Positions 11,983 through 24,429 of a stretch of 64,000 nt of DNA are shown one piece after another. Origin of the DNA: Hyalella azteca. Its lineage: Eukaryota > Arthropoda > Malacostraca > Amphipoda > Hyalellidae. Position 1 is the stretch's first letter, and every line of letters starts with the position of its first letter. Position numbers and translations under genes: made by a program. The notes beneath the pieces were generated by a model, which did not search any database, had not been told where the DNA came from, and saw only the letters and a list, made by a program, of their open reading frames with translations. The DNA is taken from the NCBI RefSeq assembly GCF_000764305.2, contig NW_025944614.1, positions 6,683 through 70,682 on the forward strand, read 5' to 3'.

Positions 11983-14900
11983 ATGGCGGCGTGCTGGGCT
12001 GAGGTGGCGGCTCGGCTGCTGCCGGTGGTCAGCGCCCTGACGCGGCCCTGGGCGGTGGGGGGCGTGGGGCTGTCCTTCACAGTCCAGCTGTCCCAGGAAA
12101 GTTTCGATGGGGAGCAGGAGAAGATGTGGGCCGGCTCGCCTGTCGCCTGTGGTGGACAGTGTCGCCTGAACCCCGAATGTGGGGCCTTCGCTTTCAACGC
12201 AACTGAGGTAAACGCAACTTAAAGTGTTTTGTTATAAGTAGCTCGTGAAGTATAATTATCGATGTACTATAGTTTGATGTATCACGGTGATAATGTTACA
12301 TATATACTTATAACCTGACACGGTAGAACCCGAATGAGGTTCAGTGACAAGCTAAAGTCTTGTAAATAAATTATGTCGTGATGCTGTCGCAATACTATGC
12401 TTGTATATATCGAGGATGTTGTATAATGCCAACTATATAGTATGAATTATTCTATGTAGTAAATATGTTCCATTAAAAAATGTGCTGGTTTTGCTGAAAA
12501 TTTCCTGATGATATAATTTTTGAAGGTGTCTAACCAGGCCTACTGCGCTAGGGTCTAAGAACTTCATAAATTCTCCGAATAAAACCTATATAAAACCTAT
12601 TCTCTTTCCTAAATATATTAGCATCTTTCTCTGGGTAAGTAGTAAGCTATATAGTATAAAATATATAAAATAAAATAATATAGTGCTATATTACTATATT
12701 CTTTAGTAGCAGTAAAATTCGTTTAATTTAGCAATCGGTATCCTGAAGGAGTCGAGGGATGTTAACTCGTCGTCTGGTGCGTAAGTTGAAAATGACAGAC
12801 ACATCAGGCAAATGACGTCTAAATAACGTTTATTATGCCTTGATTTCAAATAATAAACTTTTAATCAACGTTATTTCGACATATTGATGGATGTACTTGG
12901 AGTGTTCTTTCCCGCGTCCGATGAGTAAAGATGAGCAACATAATAACGGCAAATCAGCAATGGACTTATAAAATTCAAACCCTTAAATGTTTATATAAAT
13001 AGATATATATAAATATATGTAATAAATGTTTCGTTAACTTCATTACCGGACTTGGTTTTTTCAAAAATTTACTCGAAGAATTTCAATAAAATACAGTACA
13101 GAAAGGTTGACAGTTCGAATTCAGCCAATTTTTGAAAATGTCCGATTTAAGATTCGTGTTTTAGTTTCTCCTTAAACGAACATATATTATTAGATCGCCT
13201 ACACTTTATTGTGTGATGGCATATCAAGTGATGGTAATAACATTGATTTAGATATACCCTGATGGAGAAGGTAAAATATCCACTGATATCCTCTTCGCAG
13301 GACACGTTAGATATCCTCTGATATCCTCTCTACTGGGCATGTTGGATAACCAGTGAATTCCGTCCGCTGGACATGTTAGATGTCCACTGATTTCCTCATC
13401 AATGGACGGTTTAGGTATCCGCTGATATCCTCTCCTCTGGGCCCGTTAAATATCTGATATCCTCTCCACTGGGAAGGTTAAATATCCACTGATATGCTCT
13501 CTACTGGGCAGGTCCCAAACTGCGTGCTGTTCGTGCGGCAGACGCGTAGCTCGCCGGGTCTCCCGGGCCTCTACTACAGGGGCATGTCGTTGACCAACGG
13601 CGACTACCTCTTCCGTCTGCCTCCTCCTACTCCCATTGACAAATGCAGGTGAGCAGGAAGGATACAGATTCGCGGATTTCTATGGTGATCGTAAGGTATT
13701 GAATAACAAGGTATTTAGGCGTTAGATTACACTCATTATTACGGTGATCATATGTTGTGGGGTAACAAGGCAGTTCATCGAAAGATTAACTCGTTGTTAT
13801 GATGATCGCAAGTTATGGGATGTCATGAGAGTTCGGCAAGGTATTGCACTCGCAATTACGGCGATGGTGAGTTATGGGATACCAAGAGAGTTCGACAGGA
13901 GATTGCACTCACTGATATGAGGATCGTGATCGGGTTAAGGAATACCACAAGTGTTCGGCAAGAGATTGCACTCACTTATACGGGGAACGTGAGTTTTGGG
14001 ATACAAAGAGAGTTCGGGAATGTATTGCTTTGACTGATATGAGGCTCGCGAGTTATGGGATCGTTATGATACTGGGATCGTGAGTTGTGGTATACGAAGA
14101 AAGTTTGACAAAATATTGGGCTCACTGATACGGGGATCGTAAGGTATGTGATACCAAGGAAGTTCGCCAGGGAATTGTAACTCTTTGTTAAAGGAATCGC
14201 AAGAAAAAAGATGCCACCTTAGTCCAGGAGATAGGGACTTACGTCAAGGTGATCCTTATAGTTTTGGGGTACCCAGTGAGTGATTTAACAGGTTACGATT
14301 TGGTAGTAGACTATGCCATATAGAATCGTAATTAAGTATGACCTGCGGGTAGTTCGGTCGTAGCGGGATCCGAGGATATAGGGGAACAGCGTAAACGATT
14401 ATATAATATACTTTTAGGATTATAGTTCGGCTTACAGTTTAGGATAATCAGATCATAAGTTGGAGCTTTAACACTGATGTCTTTGGCATCCAGTTGATGT
14501 ATGGATAAGTCTAGAGTGTATCTTCTACTCTGACATTAATTTAGGGCTAATGTCCTAATGGATACGGACAAGACTAAGGGCTTACACACGACTGTTCTCG
14601 GCCCATGACTGAGGTTTCCTGGTCTGGCAGAGCTCATATAGCTTCGCTATTTGACGTCACCAAGGGCGTGACTTGATAAACAGGAAAGGCTAATACAAGG
14701 AAATGTTTATGAACATATCGAAGTGAAGGAGATTATCTTTCATCAAGGAAGATATTAATGAGGAAATGTCCACGGACAAATGGTATCAATATTGTCACCT
14801 GACAGTGATGGCGATTTCTCGTTCGAACACTCTGACCTCTAATGTCAAGTAATTCATCATGAATGATGTATGAATTACATTAATGACTTATCAAAAGACA

Positions 14901-15285
14901 AACTTCATAATAACGAAAAAGACTTGAATAATATAACACACACAAGAAATAAAGATGAACTCTACCATTTTCCAGCATGTCACTGGCCCTCTGTCAGGGA
15001 CTGGGCCTGCGACTAGTGCAGGTGCAGCCTGTGCTCAAGGACCTGGTAGTTGTCCAGAGTCAGGGGAATGTCTGGTATGACCTCATGAGGGCTAACGAAA
15101 ACGCCACCTTCACCACGTTGACAGGAGGGGCTGTCAACACCTCGATCTTCAAGATGGTTGATACCGACCGGTCCTACATGGCTCCTCAATGCATTGCTAG
15201 TAACTACTACTGGCCATACAGGGTGAACTGTACTAGTGAGTTCATATGGTCTAAAGCCACTGTCTGCCAGTACTCGCATCCCTAA
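11983..15285 (+). CDS. PAN/apple plus C-type-lectin-like secreted protein, copy 1
   Basis: Exons 11983-12207, 13512-13648 and 14976-15285 (stop TAA), 223 residues. Exon 1 gives a signal peptide with an unusual start (MAACWAEV) and the PAN-like ACGGQCRLNPECGAFAF; exon 2 adds the fourth PAN cysteine (PNCVLF). Exon 3 has ALCQGLGLRLVQV and ends TVCQY, the outline of a C-type-lectin-like domain. It is the most diverged copy. Exon 2 is one codon longer and ends IDKC, adding a cysteine, while the FCYDL cysteine of other copies is Trp here. N-glycosylation sequons: NAT (end of exon 1), NAT, NTS and NCT in exon 3. Introns 1.3 kb each are filled with minisatellites. A likely extracellular binding protein; the PAN call is firmer than the lectin call. 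Confidence 0.85.
13230..13505. repeat. ~40-bp minisatellite in copy 1 intron 1
   Basis: Units of the type gatatcctctccactgggca, running up to the exon 2 acceptor (ctactgggcAG). The same motif occurs in intron 1 of copies 5 and 6 (42630-42760 and 46945-47095), which groups these three copies. Confidence 0.85.
13676..14215. repeat. ~59-bp minisatellite in copy 1 intron 2
   Basis: About nine units with the words gatcgtgagttatgggat, accaagagagttcg and attgcactcac. The reading frame at 13815-14033 is an effect of the repeat. Confidence 0.9.
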
Positions 15286-15398
15286 CGTTACTTCAAGTGT
15301 TCAGAAGAATTTGGTCTGGTCCACGCAGCCCTTCTTGATCAGAACTATGAGCTATTATATACCCAGAGAAATTGGTTCGGTGGTTTCATTGGTAACAG

Positions 15399-15404
15399 AA
15401 TAAA
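15399..15404 (+). terminator. Candidate polyadenylation signal of copy 1
   Basis: AATAAA 114 nt after the stop codon of copy 1. Position fits a short 3' UTR; no transcript evidence is available. Confidence 0.4.
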
Positions 15405-15854
15405 TTAGTTCCCCCCATGCACTTGTCTAATTTTAGATTGCACCGCAGTTTACTATCACTGATGCTCTACAAAAATTTAGTTCTAACGAAGTAACTCGTG
15501 ATTTTCCGAGCTACATCTTGATTATTTATGCACACAGATTTTCTAATAACAATAATAATAATATCTAAGAATTTCACTGTATTTCACGTGTGTTGTAAGG
15601 CACAATCATATTGACCGAATATAGTAGGAAATATTACAATATAACTCGTTTACCTTGCCCCTAACTACCTCAATCTTGTGAGCGAAAAAAAAACTAAATT
15701 CATTCCTAATCACCAAATTAAATACGTAGCGGATGGGCCAGACTGAGTCAGGATGACCCATTAAAGGGCAAAAACTGCTTTGTTCTCTGAAAAAGAAGTC
15801 ACTAATTTTCTGAGTGTATAAGAAATGTACGGCCATTTTCATTGTTTCTTTTTT

Positions 15855-16107
15855 ACAACACTTCTCTTTAATTTCACTTCTTGTTGTTTGTCTGTCTGCT
15901 ACAAATCTTATAATCGATATTTAACACACTTCTACTTGTCCAATCCATCTGAAATTTTTCATACTTGCGTAAAGTCAGAGACAATGCATGAATCAATTGA
16001 CAAAATAAAAAAATTTGAAAATTACTTTTTTTTATATTCGAAAATAAAACTAGAAATTCATTGTACGTGTGTAACATCGAAGACACTAGATTCTTTAGTA
16101 GTGTTGT
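15855..16107. mobile_element. MITE-like element A, second copy
   Basis: 253 bp from acaacacttct to agtagtgttgt, opposite in orientation to the copy at 10126-10403. It shares tcttataatcgatatttaac and ttgcgtaaagtc. Overlapping frames on both strands are not conserved in other copies. Confidence 0.75.
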
Positions 16108-18494
16108 CTCTAAAAAGTAAATTATAAAACCCATATTATTTACCCTCAATATACAAGTGTTTATTGGAAAGTTGCTTGCATAATTGCCTTTTATATCAAT
16201 AGGATTTCCAGTTATTAGAAAATTTCTAAAAGTATTTCCCCCGCTCCCGCCGCACTGGAGTCTTCGGCCACACGGTCGTTACCCTCTAGGCAAATTTTCT
16301 TGAAACAATGTTGATGACGAGTTGATTTCGTCGATACAATGTTTGATAAAGATTATAACAATGTTAGATGTCTGGTGGGAGCTATTAGGTACACAGGAAA
16401 ATGATGTTGATCAACTTTGGTTAAAGAAGATAACAAAATAAGAGAATATATTGTTATGAGTGGTGCGAAGATTCAACAGGCTGGAAACGACGTCACAGAG
16501 TCGCACTTGGAATTGTGTCATATAGTCACAAATTATGATAGTTATCCCATACATTTGACCTAAGGCTTTGAGTGTTCAGGAGCCAGGTGTGGATGTTAGG
16601 CGATTTTAAATATTTTTCCAAGAATTAGGCATAGTTGTATTCGTAGTTTAGCAAGGCTCGATGAAGGATTAGAAGTTTCTGTAAATGGTCTCGCTATTGG
16701 ACCAGAGACTCGCTAGCGAGCCAATCGTGCCTCCTACTTGCTGCTCGTGTGTATGTCGTGCCTCCTACTTGCTACTCGTGCGTGTAGTCCTAAATCTGTG
16801 GCATACCACGAGTCTACAACAGCTGTGTTCTGTCATGAGACTTGCAGTTTATTGTCGTTGTTTACAGGTTGACACGGTAATCTCTACCAAGAAAATCGCG
16901 ATTAGAAAATGGGCCTGACAAATATTGTTTTATTCACAAATACAATGTATTAGATTCACAAATTCAAAGTTTAAATGGTTGTCGAGGTGCCACAATTTCG
17001 TGGTTCAATTTATAGATTCCCGAAGTCATACCTTCACGCTTGGCTTAAGAAGCCTTGAGTGCTCAGTACAGGAGGTCGATATGAGACCAGCCTTTACAAA
17101 TGTTGAGACGATTAAATACGCGATGCTGAAAAGTAGTAAATCGTTCGTCACTTAGCTGTGCGATGCAAGTGACAGCAGTGTGATGCACGTCACTTGGCAG
17201 TGCGATGCACGTCACTTAGATTATCTCTGTTAAATTTTATGTTACTTTTAACATTTTCTAAACCATGTAGTAGCCAGTCATGTACAACTCAGGTAAGAAT
17301 AGCATTACGATCAGTGGACCTCCGGGTCAGCATGAGCTGCAGAGCGTTAACTTATAGCAGTTGCGATTATTTCTTTTGACTTATCGCTGTCAAAATTACC
17401 TGATAAACGTTCACAAATGTTACGAAAATAAATATAATATTTTTGAATCTCATTACCTTTACTCCAAAAAGTTTATGTCGCCTCAGTATAATTCTTTTAT
17501 CTATTAGATGCAGCTGCTTTTACATTTGCTTTTACAGCACCAACCGTGAGACGATTGATTGAAGCGCAGTTCAAGAATATTACTCCTTAACCTAAGTGCA
17601 TTACCGCTGCATTAGTGGGGTTACAGGTCTATTTTATAATGGTATTCGTACCTAGTTCTAAGCTATCTCAGTTTAACCTCTCAAAAGAGTCGAAACTAAC
17701 GCGTTTCGAAGATATTTTGGTGAGCTCCTACGTGGATTCCTCACCGCGCCTCACACCAAAAGAACCGCCTTGAATTTCCGTTAAAATCACAGCCCTTCGA
17801 CACGCGAACGGTAAAACCTAATGGCTTGAGAGGTCGCACTTACGAGGCGAGTGCCACTCACACGCAGGGCTCCTGAGTGGAGGGAAGTCTACCCTCTTGG
17901 TTAGCTGAGCAGAGGGAAGTCTACCCTCTTAGTGTGCCGAGCAGACGGATGTCTACCCTCTTAGTGAGCCGAGCAGAGGGAAGTCTACCCTCTTAGTGAG
18001 CCGAGCAGAGGGAAGTCTACCCTCTTATTGAGCCGAGCAGAGGGACGTTACTGGCCGCTAGTGATTATCGTTCTAGTGGCCTCGTGTGAAGTGGTTTGGG
18101 GTGAATGATAGACTAGTTTTGGTGGCCTTTATTAATATCTCTTTAATATTATAACATCTAACCTAGCCACTGTACTGCAGGGATAGCGGCACAAAGATGA
18201 GAGGTAAACGAGACTTGGGAGGTTCAGTCCATATCTCGGTGAGGCTGGTGGGCGACGTTTGGTAGCCGTGGTGGTGCTTGCAACATAGCCTTGAGGTAGT
18301 GCCGCTAAACGAAGAAAGGGCACGGGTTAACTGGGGGTAAAATAAAAGTAGTTATCGTTCTAAAGGTAAAGTGTAGAACTATTCCGCATATGAGCGAGGT
18401 GGTTGAGAGGGTTAGATCAAAAGATTGTCGAAGCCAGTTCCGGGAACGAAACCCGAATAGTTAGATGTGCAATCGGCAACGGTACGAACAGGGC
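16108..18494. other. 5' flank of copy 2 (inverted counterpart of the copy 7 and 8 flanks)
   Basis: No gene. Much of 16680-18480 matches, in reverse, the flanks at about 52780-54320 and 61050-63150: shared words include aaccaagtctcgtacctct (reversed), gcctcctacttgctgctcg and cttcgaaacgcgttagtttc (reversed). Contains a 19-22-bp array at 17145-17225 (gtgcgatgcacgtcactta). Confidence 0.65.
17877..18050. repeat. ~36-bp minisatellite (gaagtctaccctctta)
   Basis: Five units with agcagagggaagtctaccct. The same array, inverted, has about seven units at 62050-62280 and about one at 53330-53390, so unit number differs sharply between paralogous flanks. Confidence 0.9.
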
Positions 18495-18498
18495 TTAA

Positions 18499-19384
18499 GG
18501 GGAGCGTCTGCCCCCAAAAATATCTGGGATATCAACAGACGGATCGATTCAAAATTTGGTACACGTATGTAACACGGAATTCTGTTTTTTTTTTTGTTCG
18601 TGTGAATTTTTCGAAAAATTGAAAGAAAACGTGAATTCATAGAAAACTGACAAAAAGGGGGTACTATAGAAATCTATCTCCTCCTAGGATTTCCAAGCTA
18701 CAACATCGAGACACAGATCATTCTATGCGTAAAGACCATATCTACAACTGATGTAGAGGGTTTTTCGAATTTCTCATTTTTGTGAGTGTGGGAGCATTTT
18801 TTCCGAACTCTTTCGAAATTTTCCAATTTCACCCCTCCCCCGCCCCCTTTTTTTGCAAAATAAAATCCCAACTATAACGAACTTGGACAAAAGCTCCACA
18901 TCAGTTGTAGATCTTTTCTTTGCGAATCGAACGGTATATCTCTCATTGTTGTAGCTTCAAAACTCTAGGAGGATATAGGTTTGCAGTGACAATAAGTTAA
19001 CTTTTCAGTAGGGCCCGACAAAGTCGCGCGAGCCTCGAAAAAGACATTCAAGGGTGCAAGGTTGCAAGACTAGACGATATTTGAGCTCAATTTCTGTCAA
19101 GGATGGTGTGAACCACGGCACGAGAACCATCCCATACGACTGCAGACGGATAACTTAAGCACAGCGTGTTCAGACTAGCTATTTAAGTGTGCTACCGGTA
19201 ATTTCGGCCTATATTTAATGTTGAAGAACTCCACCACCCCTAACCCTTTCGCGCTCTGTCGTAAACGCATAAATCAACGTACAGAGATGGTTTTGGTACC
19301 GTTAGATGCGTCAGACTGTAAGCTTTAAGATGAGTATAAAAACCGAAAAAGTCAAAATTTTCGATTTTGGGGCAGACGCTCCCC
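18499..19384. mobile_element. 886-bp foldback MITE with TTAA target duplication
   Basis: Terminal inverted repeats GGGGAGCGTCTGCCCC (left, 18499) and its complement (ending 19384), with TTAA on both sides (18495-18498, 19385-19388). Inner arms are also inverted copies: tcctcctaggatttccaagc near 18680 answers gcttcaaaactctaggagga near 18955. The paralogous flanks of copies 7 and 8 have a single TTAA at the same place (near 52770 and 61055). TTAA is the target of piggyBac and Kolobok elements. No transposase. Confidence 0.9.
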
Positions 19385-19439
19385 TTAATCTGACACCAGT
19401 ATTTTGAATTATATATATTACATTGTAGTATACTTACTA

Positions 19440-19539
19440 CTCCGTTAATTGTTTCAGTTAATCCACTCAAGGTATCAGCAAATCAGTTCACTAGTTCAGT
19501 TACCCCACTAATTGCTTCAGTCACGCCGCAATTCGGCGG
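19440..19539 (+). repeat. Leader minisatellite of copy 2
   Basis: Degenerate ~18-bp ttcagtcacccc-type units ending in the acceptor taattgcttcAG (19519-19520), 19 nt before the ATG at 19540. Confidence 0.75.
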
Positions 19540-21603
19540 ATGGCTGCGCTGCGGGCGGCGGCTCGGCTGCTGGCGGTGGTCAGCGCCCTGACGCGGCCCT
19601 GGGCGGTGGGCGGCGTGGGGCTGTCCTTCACAGTCCAGCTGTCGCAGGAGAGTTTCAATGGGGAGCAGGAGAAGATGTGGGCCGGCTCGCCTGTCGCCTG
19701 TGCGGGACAGTGTCGCCTGAACCCCGAATGCGGGGCCTTCGCTTTCAACGCAACTGAGGTGCGTTCACCGTTAAAGATTGAATGTTCATGGGTAGTTACC
19801 GAGTTAAAATTCACCTGACATGGGATAGTGTAAGGAAAAATACCTGCTACGTGCGCACTCAAATTCTAATTAATTGAATTCAATTAAAATAAAGGAACAC
19901 GCCGTCATTAACATACTTGCATGAAATACGCTGCTTTGAAAAAAATCAGTCGGTCATTTTAGTATGTGAAGTAAAAATAAATTTATCCTTCACTTGTCGC
20001 ACCGTTCCTTCTATGTTACGCTTGATCTTGGTTTAATGACTCAGTGGTGAGGAACCGTACGGACCACTGCTTACTCATAGCGGTCTGCTGCCAAGGTTGC
20101 TGGCTGATTCTAATCACCATAGATCGCTTCATCATGCGCAAGCGTAAGGGTCGGCAACATGACTGCTTCAGCCTCATTTGACGGCTCCAAGTCAGCCCTT
20201 GAGCTGGCAAAGGCACTGCATCAGTTAACATCACCCGTGTGATGGCATGACAATTGTTAACACTAGCTCTGCCACCACCACCATTAATTGTGTGTTATTT
20301 TTCCACCCCAAAGGTCCCGAACTGCGTGCTGTTCGTACGGCAGACTTGGTACACGACGGGCCTCCCGGGCCTCTACTACAGGGGCATGTCGCTGTCCGGC
20401 GGCGACCGCCTTTTCCGTCTGCCTCCTCCTGCAAACGACGTGCCCGAGTAAGTTATTCTAATTAATCAAGTCACTGTGATTTCCGTCACTCAAACACAGT
20501 AAAAATTGTACTCATCTTACAGGCAGACTATTTTTGAAACACTGTACAGCACTCTAGTTCCGAGGTCAAACGTCTTATAGCGCCGCCGCTGCAGCGTCGT
20601 CGACCCTATATGTTTATAGCGTCGTTATAGCCAATGAACAAGTCAGTCTTGCCTCCATGGATGTGCATGACATCCATGACTCCATCATGACCTTAATATT
20701 TCTCACGACCCTGCTGCCACCTATGAGGTTAGGTTGCGTTCGTCTGAGTTTGTTTGGGTGGAGAATCGAGGAAGTGTGGAGGTAGGGTCATGCTGAGGTA
20801 GTAAATCCATGAAGATTATGTTGACTTGAATAGGGACTAGAAACTTACGGTGCTATTGCTTTAATTAAACACTTGATTTCGTAGGACATTCTGCCCTGTT
20901 GCATGGTTCCGGATGGGAGGAAATGCAAAATTGGTAGTGGCATTGAGCTGTTCTGGACATTTAAGTACCTTCTGAATAGTTCTGGACAACGCTGGCCGCC
21001 TATCTACCGGCACCTGCAAGACCTTATAAAAGCATATTATATCAATATACCTTATATTATATTATAAAAGCAATACCTTTTAACAGCATATTATAGGTGA
21101 TAACGAGCTCTGTGATGACGAACAAGTTTTGCTGAAATGTGTCACGAAATGTGTCAATTGTAACACGAAATGTGTTACACAATTGCTTAGGAACGTTGAA
21201 GAACTTCCTACTGCTGCCATAATGGTGCATAAATTATGTATATAGCTGTGAACTACGATGAAATCTTATTTAAAAACCTTCTACCAGACAGTTGCTGGCT
21301 AAATGCCAGGCGATCGGCCTGCGTCTGGTGCAAGTGCCGACAGTCCTGAAGGACTTGGTGGCGGTTCAGAGCCAGGGCAATTTCTGCTACGACCTCAAGA
21401 GGACTTCAGAGACGGCCCCTTTCACCACCATGACTGGGGGGCCCGTGAACGCCTCGCTGATGGTCATAAAGGATACTTCGAACACGGACATGACACCGCA
21501 ATGTATCGCGAGTATATATTCTTGGCCATACAGGATGCGGTGCCCGGATTGGATAGTTCATTCATACGCCACAGTCTGCCAGTACACACCCGCAAGCCCC
21601 TAA
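19540..21603 (+). CDS. PAN/apple plus C-type-lectin-like secreted protein, copy 2
   Basis: Exons 19540-19758, 20314-20447 and 21288-21603, 222 residues, intact. Start MAALRAAARLLAVV gives a plausible signal peptide. PAN-like part: VACAGQCRLNPECGAFAF in exon 1, then VPNCVLFVRQTWYTTG in exon 2; LYYRGMSLSGGD follows. Exon 3 has LLAKCQAIGLRLVQVPTV, FCYDL, PQCIAS, MRCPDW and ends TVCQYTPASP. Four PAN plus five exon-3 cysteines make an odd total, which would leave one free for an intermolecular bond. Sequons NAT (exon 1 end) and NAS (exon 3). The donor after exon 2 is cccga/gtaagt, phase 2. Introns 555 and 840 bp are alignable with those of copies 3, 4 and 7. Convergent with copy 3. Confidence 0.9.
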
Positions 21604-22029
21604 GCATTTCCTTTCGATGTTGCGTCAACTCACTTGTGCAACCACATGCAGAAACTGCGCCACCTCTTGCTTCTTACCAACGCCAGCGCCACCACAAGTG
21701 ACGCTGCTACTGACTATTCATGGCCTATATATAAATTTCAGTGCGAACAAGTAAATTATTTTTTAATACAAAATACAGACTAAGTTCAATTACATTGCAA
21801 GTAACTTTTGATCGGGTCTTTTGAAGCTGAGTCAGTCAATACATGGAAATCTCCATGCATATATATTAGTCGTTCTGAAATGTTGAGCTGTTCGACCAAA
21901 GCTCCTTTTATTCATCATAATATTTTTGATGAAGAAAGATAGAAAGATGCTTATTTAAAAGTTGTTGAGAAGTTGTTCACGTTTTGTCACCGATTGTTCT
22001 CACTGATGTTATAATTAGATGCTGCAGTC
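21604..22029. other. 3' flank of copy 2
   Basis: Aligns in reverse with the 3' flanks of copies 3 and 4 (around 27400-27816 and 36180-36577), e.g. the gtcaccgattgttctcact segment near 21990. No separate gene. Confidence 0.6.
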
Positions 22030-23140
22030 AAACGCTAATATTTTTAGAACAGTAGGAGTCAAGATCAGTCTTTATTGCTTAAATCGCAAGTTTATCAAGG
22101 ATTTGAAGGCAAAATGAACAGCCAGAAAATTCGCGATTTCTTATGCGAAAGAATGTTTCGGAGTCCAGCTCCAGCGCCAGATTAAAAACCTAAAACACAA
22201 GTACAAACAATTAGCAAACTAAAAATTCACATCGAGGATGTTATAGTATAGTATAGTATAGTATAGTATCTTCGGCATTAAAGAATAGGCCTGGATAGGC
22301 CTGTCGCCGATTCTTAATTGTACTTTTCTTGAGTAGGCTGGCCTTACGGACGGTAGATTTAAAATCGCTTCTAGATATCAGTTGTTCCGTAGGGCACGAG
22401 GCATTTTAAGACTATCTCGAAACTAGTTAACTTCGAGTCCACTGGTCGCTCCTCAATAGCTGGAATACTGTTCAAGCTGTTATAACAGCAATAGCTGTTA
22501 TAACATAAATTGTGTAATGAAAACAAACAAGAATGAAATAAACATGAGCAGACAAACCTATCTATTTACAATTTTGGAGGTAATAGGAACTCTAGGCATC
22601 ATATAGACTTGGCTTTTGTTTAAAAATAAACAGGGTCTATAAAATTCGCAGGTCAGAATAACCGGTTGTGGAGGCTAAAACTTTAAAATCACTATAGGAC
22701 ACTGGGACGTTGCACTGCTCTGCATGAATGCACACTGCTGAATGAGGGGGATGTGCAAGCAGGTTTCCTGTTCTAAGACTCCTCCCTGTATGCTCCGCCA
22801 GCCTAGAATAAAATTTATGTGATTTCATACCGACATACACAGATGCGCACTGCGCACAATCATATTAATGCTAGGGACGACCGATTAGGGACGGGGAGTG
22901 CATCTTAATACTTGAAAAATGGACTAATTTTCAAATTATTCTCCAGTAATATGGGAAAATTTGAAATTGGGAGGTATTTAGAGAACAAAACTTTCAACTC
23001 TCCGATGAAACTTTCCATAGTCTCCGAAGCGGTACCAAAGTAAGGAAACGAACAATATCCAGCATTACTATTGTCATGTCCGGGAACAACCTCAGAATAT
23101 TGTTTAGATACAAAATTTTTTAATTTATGTATAAACCAAT
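22030..23140. other. ~1.1-kb segment present only in the copy 2 flank
   Basis: The flank alignment with copies 3 and 4 is broken here and resumes near 23140 (cggtttaccattgctgatta). The extra DNA contains a LINE 3' end and otherwise no recognised feature; ends are not sharp enough to name a target duplication. Confidence 0.5.
22240..22440 (-). mobile_element. LINE 3' UTR fragment
   Basis: Reverse strand carries aagaatcggcgacaggcc and a pentanucleotide tail (five tatag units on the plus strand, 22241-22268), as in the LINE at 6943-7310. Confidence 0.75.
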
Positions 23141-23888
23141 GAATTGCGACGGTTTACCATTGCTGATTAATTTATAGTGAGATGAGTATCTTGACATGTG
23201 TTCCTATGAATTACAAATAATATTTTAACCTGAAATGCTGGACTTGGATTTTCGACATTTTCTCACATTTTTCTCTGTGTGTCGTGAAATATTTATCTCT
23301 TCACAGTACGTGTGATTGTAGATTGCGAAGAGCTTTTAAAATGCAAAATAATTCATCACGTTTTGAGGTACAACTTCGTTTGCAACTTTCATAGTGTAAG
23401 TTCAATGAATACATGGGCATTTACATTAATTTTCAATGCAATTTTAGCATCGTTCCTCATTGAAACTCTGCTGATCGGGTTGAGTAATTTCAGGCACGAA
23501 TCGGCAGCGAAGACAAGCCGAAAACTGATAGATTTGTGTCACGACGTCGTATTAATTTCGAAAATTACCGATAATTCCAATACATTATAAATATCTGAGT
23601 AGAATGACTTAGAACTTGGCTTTAGGTCCGCAGTATGGAGACAAAATGACGAGCGTTGTTGTGAAATATAACAATTACACGACATTTTGGACTTACTCTT
23701 TTAGCTTCCAGTTGTTCGAATGAGTAGATTTTCAAAATTTAAAGTCAACAGTCTCTTCTTATTTTCTTCATGCATGGAGTTCAATCGCCCAATTAGACAA
23801 CTAAATGAGCAGTATGCAATATCCGGTTCTTTTTGCTACCATGTTTTGTCATCACTTTGATAACACATTTATGAAAATATTTTAAAAA

Positions 23889-24130
23889 TGTCTAGTGGTT
23901 ACAGTTCAGAAAACCAGGATTGAAGCAGAGATGTGCATGTGGGTTCGATCAAAGCTAACTGCGCCAATTCTAGTCAGAATGGGCAAGGAGGTGGGCGGTT
24001 TAGTACAGCAGAATTGGAGAAGTGAGTTGCGTGTTCGAAACCGCAACAAGCTGTGAATGTTCGGCGGTGTTAAGAATCGGCAGTATGTCTAATGGCCTAA
24101 TAAACGCTGCAACCGCTATTACTTACTACT
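23889..24130 (+). mobile_element. tRNA-derived SINE
   Basis: Starts ctagtggttacagttcag (A-box-like) and has gtgggttcgatcaaagc (B-box-like) about 50 bp on, then a body ending aagaatcggcag. A reversed copy lies at 35188-35402, inside the inverted duplication, and keeps a perfect GGTTCGATCCC box. Confidence 0.7.
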
Positions 24131-24289
24131 TGATATGGGTCATAAAAACAACATCGCCTCTCTAAACATATGTTCTCGTTAAAAACATGTGCGCTGAGAT
24201 TTTCTGCTGAAAACTAATGCGTTTAACCCATATTGACTTGAAACCACTTCACTCTGACGCCTCCATCTGTCATAATCATAAAATAGTGA

Positions 24290-24425
24290 AAATAATTAGT
24301 AATAATGAAGTGATGCACTATTATCAACAAATAGGGATGCGCTATTATTATTAAATAGCGATGCACTTTTATTATTATATAGCGATTCACTTATTATTAT
24401 ATAGTGATGCACTTTTATATGCAGT
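24290..24425. repeat. 24-bp minisatellite (tagcgatgcacttttattat)
   Basis: About five units. It is the inverted counterpart of the larger arrays at 33758-34020 and 34745-34880. Confidence 0.85.
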
Positions 24426-24429
24426 CTTT

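Noticed and set aside
11952..12197. Long open frame antisense to exon 1, seen opposite most copies
   Set aside because: A shadow of GC-rich codon use in exon 1; it has no splice partners and ends at the exon edges.
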